6,547 nucleotides of DNA from JBBREP01 sp038202885 (lineage in GTDB: Bacteria; Actinomycetota; Acidimicrobiia; IMCC26256; PALSA-610): assembly GCA_038202885.1 (NCBI GenBank), contig JBBREP010000144.1, forward strand, positions 1-6,547. The letters are read 5' to 3'. Made by a program: the position numbers and the translations under genes. Of this stretch, positions 5,623 through 6,547 are shown piece after piece. The first letter of the stretch is position 1; the number at the start of each line of letters is the position of its first letter. The notes beneath the pieces were generated by a model. It searched no databases and had not been told where the DNA came from. It saw only the letters and a list, made by a program, of their open reading frames with translations.

Positions 5623-6180
5623 TCAGTCGAGGAGCCCGTCGGGGACGTCGACGACGATCCGTCGCGCCTCGCGATCGACGCGGTGGACGGTGCGCTCGTC
5701 GTAGGGGATCATAACGGTCGCCTGCTTGCCGGCTGCGTCTGTCGCGTCGCGCGAAACGTCGAGAACGAGCCCCTGCGGCAGCTCCCAAACGGTGACCACA
5801 CGGCCGACGATCGCGCCGTCAGGCAGCTCGACCATCATCCCGGGGATGTCGTGGAGGTAGATCTCATGATCGCCGGCGGCGGGAAGATCGGCCTCCGGAA
5901 TCAGCAGGTACCGATCGCGCCAGAGATCGGCCGCGTTGCGGTCGTCGATGCCGACAAAGGTGACCAGAAATCCTTCCTTGAACGGCCGCGCGCCAACGAC
6001 TTCCACGCTCGCGCCGCGGGTATCGGGCCGGCCCTCGGCGTCACCGACCAGAAAGCGACGGCCGGACGCGAAGATCGCGTCCGGCTCGTCGGACATCGGC
6101 TCGACCACAAGCTCGCCGCGAACGCCGTGTGCCTTGCGAACTCGCCCAACGATGACGAAGGCGGGAGCGCGGTCGGTCAT
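5623..6180 (-). CDS. rimM: Ribosome maturation factor, 16S rRNA processing
   Basis: RimM binds ribosomal protein S19 in the 30S head and is needed for efficient 16S rRNA maturation. The 185-residue product has the N-terminal RimM domain at about 8-95 (FVIVGRVRKAHGVRGELVV, then FLVTFVGIDDRNAADLWRDR) and a PRC-barrel at about 105-183 (EIYLHDIPGMMVELPDGAIV, GLVLDV, VMIPYDERTVHRVD, RRIVVDVPDGLLD). Length is normal. GAGAGG lies 6 nt before the ATG. It sits 24 bp after rpsP and 7 bp before trmD. No KH-domain gene lies between rpsP and rimM, unlike the arrangement in many Gram-positive genomes. Confidence 0.97.
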   Translation of the reverse strand: MTDRAPAFVIVGRVRKAHGVRGELVVEPMSDEPDAIFASGRRFLVGDAEGRPDTRGASVEVVGARPFKEGFLVTFVGIDDRNAADLWRDRYLLIPEADLPAAGDHEIYLHDIPGMMVELPDGAIVGRVVTVWELPQGLVLDVSRDATDAAGKQATVMIPYDERTVHRVDREARRIVVDVPDGLLD

Positions 6181-6204
6181 TCGCGGCCTCTCGGCGTGCG
6201 CGTG

Positions 6205-6516
6205 CTACTCGCTCTTTTCGCTGAGCGGGACGGCGCTCGCCTGAAGCTTCGACGCAACACGCTTCTCGTGCCGGCGCTTGAGCATCCCAGCCTTGCGGAT
6301 GATCGAGCGAACGGTGTCGGTCGGCTGCGCGCCGACATTCAGCCAGTACTCGATGCGCGCTTCGTCGAGGGTGACAGCGCCTTCGGTCTGCCGCGGGGCA
6401 TACGTGCCGACGATCTCGATGAAGCGGCCGTCGCGCGGGCTCGTGGCGTCGGCGACGACGATGCGGTACATGGGGGCTTTCTTCCGGCCAACCCGGCGGA
6501 GTCGAATCTTGACCAT
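6205..6516 (-). CDS. rpsP: 30S ribosomal protein S16
   Basis: S16 is an early-binding small-subunit protein that stabilises 16S rRNA in the body of the 30S particle. The 103-residue product begins with the near-invariant MVKIRLRRVGRKKAPMYRIV and continues with VVADATSPRDGRFIEIVGTY, the YWLNVGAQPTDTV block (57-69) and IIRKAGML (72-79). The last 20 residues are a variable basic then acidic tail. A good ribosome binding site, GGGAG (6523-6527), lies 6 nt before the ATG. It is the first gene visible in the run; the 31 bp upstream in the window are too few to show its promoter. Confidence 0.98.
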   Translation of the reverse strand: MVKIRLRRVGRKKAPMYRIVVADATSPRDGRFIEIVGTYAPRQTEGAVTLDEARIEYWLNVGAQPTDTVRSIIRKAGMLKRRHEKRVASKLQASAVPLSEKSE

Positions 6517-6547
6517 CGTGTTCTCCCGTTAGGCAGAGTTCATCTCT

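Noticed and set aside
1..6547. CRISPR arrays, tRNA or rRNA genes, insertion sequences, toxin-antitoxin or defence genes
   Set aside because: There are no regularly spaced repeats, cloverleaf-like sequences, transposase motifs or terminal repeats. Nearly all coding capacity is accounted for by the seven genes listed.

Overview
This GC-rich window reads as bacterial chromosome, with every recognisable gene on the minus strand (transcribed right to left). A conserved ribosome/tRNA-maturation gene run sits beside a SusC/RagA-type TonB-dependent receptor and a short plug-domain protein. SusC receptors, a TrmD of the type I recall from Bacteroidetes, and high GC together suggest the Fibrobacteres-Chlorobi-Bacteroidetes superphylum. 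Gemmatimonadota is my best guess. This is inference from protein features, not from a marker search.

In transcription order, positions 6516-3688 hold rpsP (S16), rimM (16S processing factor), trmD (tRNA m1G37 methyltransferase), rplS (L19) and rnhB (RNase HII). The gaps are 24, 7, 136 and 16 bp. The first three are tightly packed. The 136-bp gap before rplS contains a plausible internal promoter, so L19 and RNase HII may also be transcribed separately. The set joins ribosome assembly, reading-frame maintenance by G37 methylation, and removal of RNA from DNA.

Positions 3621-2833 encode a secreted carboxypeptidase-regulatory-like plus plug-like protein with no barrel. It follows rnhB on the same strand. 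A 14-bp direct repeat and a 12-bp palindrome lie at its 5' end. About 60 bp past its stop is a 41-nt hairpin (2731-2771), the likely end of this transcription unit.

Positions 2832-2269 hold no gene I can support, but contain the hairpin, a candidate promoter, and several palindromes and stem-loops that would form a long 5' leader for the next gene. Positions 2268-1 are the N-terminal 756 codons of a SusC/RagA outer-membrane receptor. Its C-terminus, and probably a SusD partner, lie beyond the left edge.

I found no CRISPR array, tRNA, rRNA, insertion sequence or defence system. The most interesting items are the barrel-less plug protein appended to a ribosomal operon, the repeat/palindrome at its start, the structured leader of susC, and TrmD substitutions at two positions linked to metal binding in enterobacterial TrmD.
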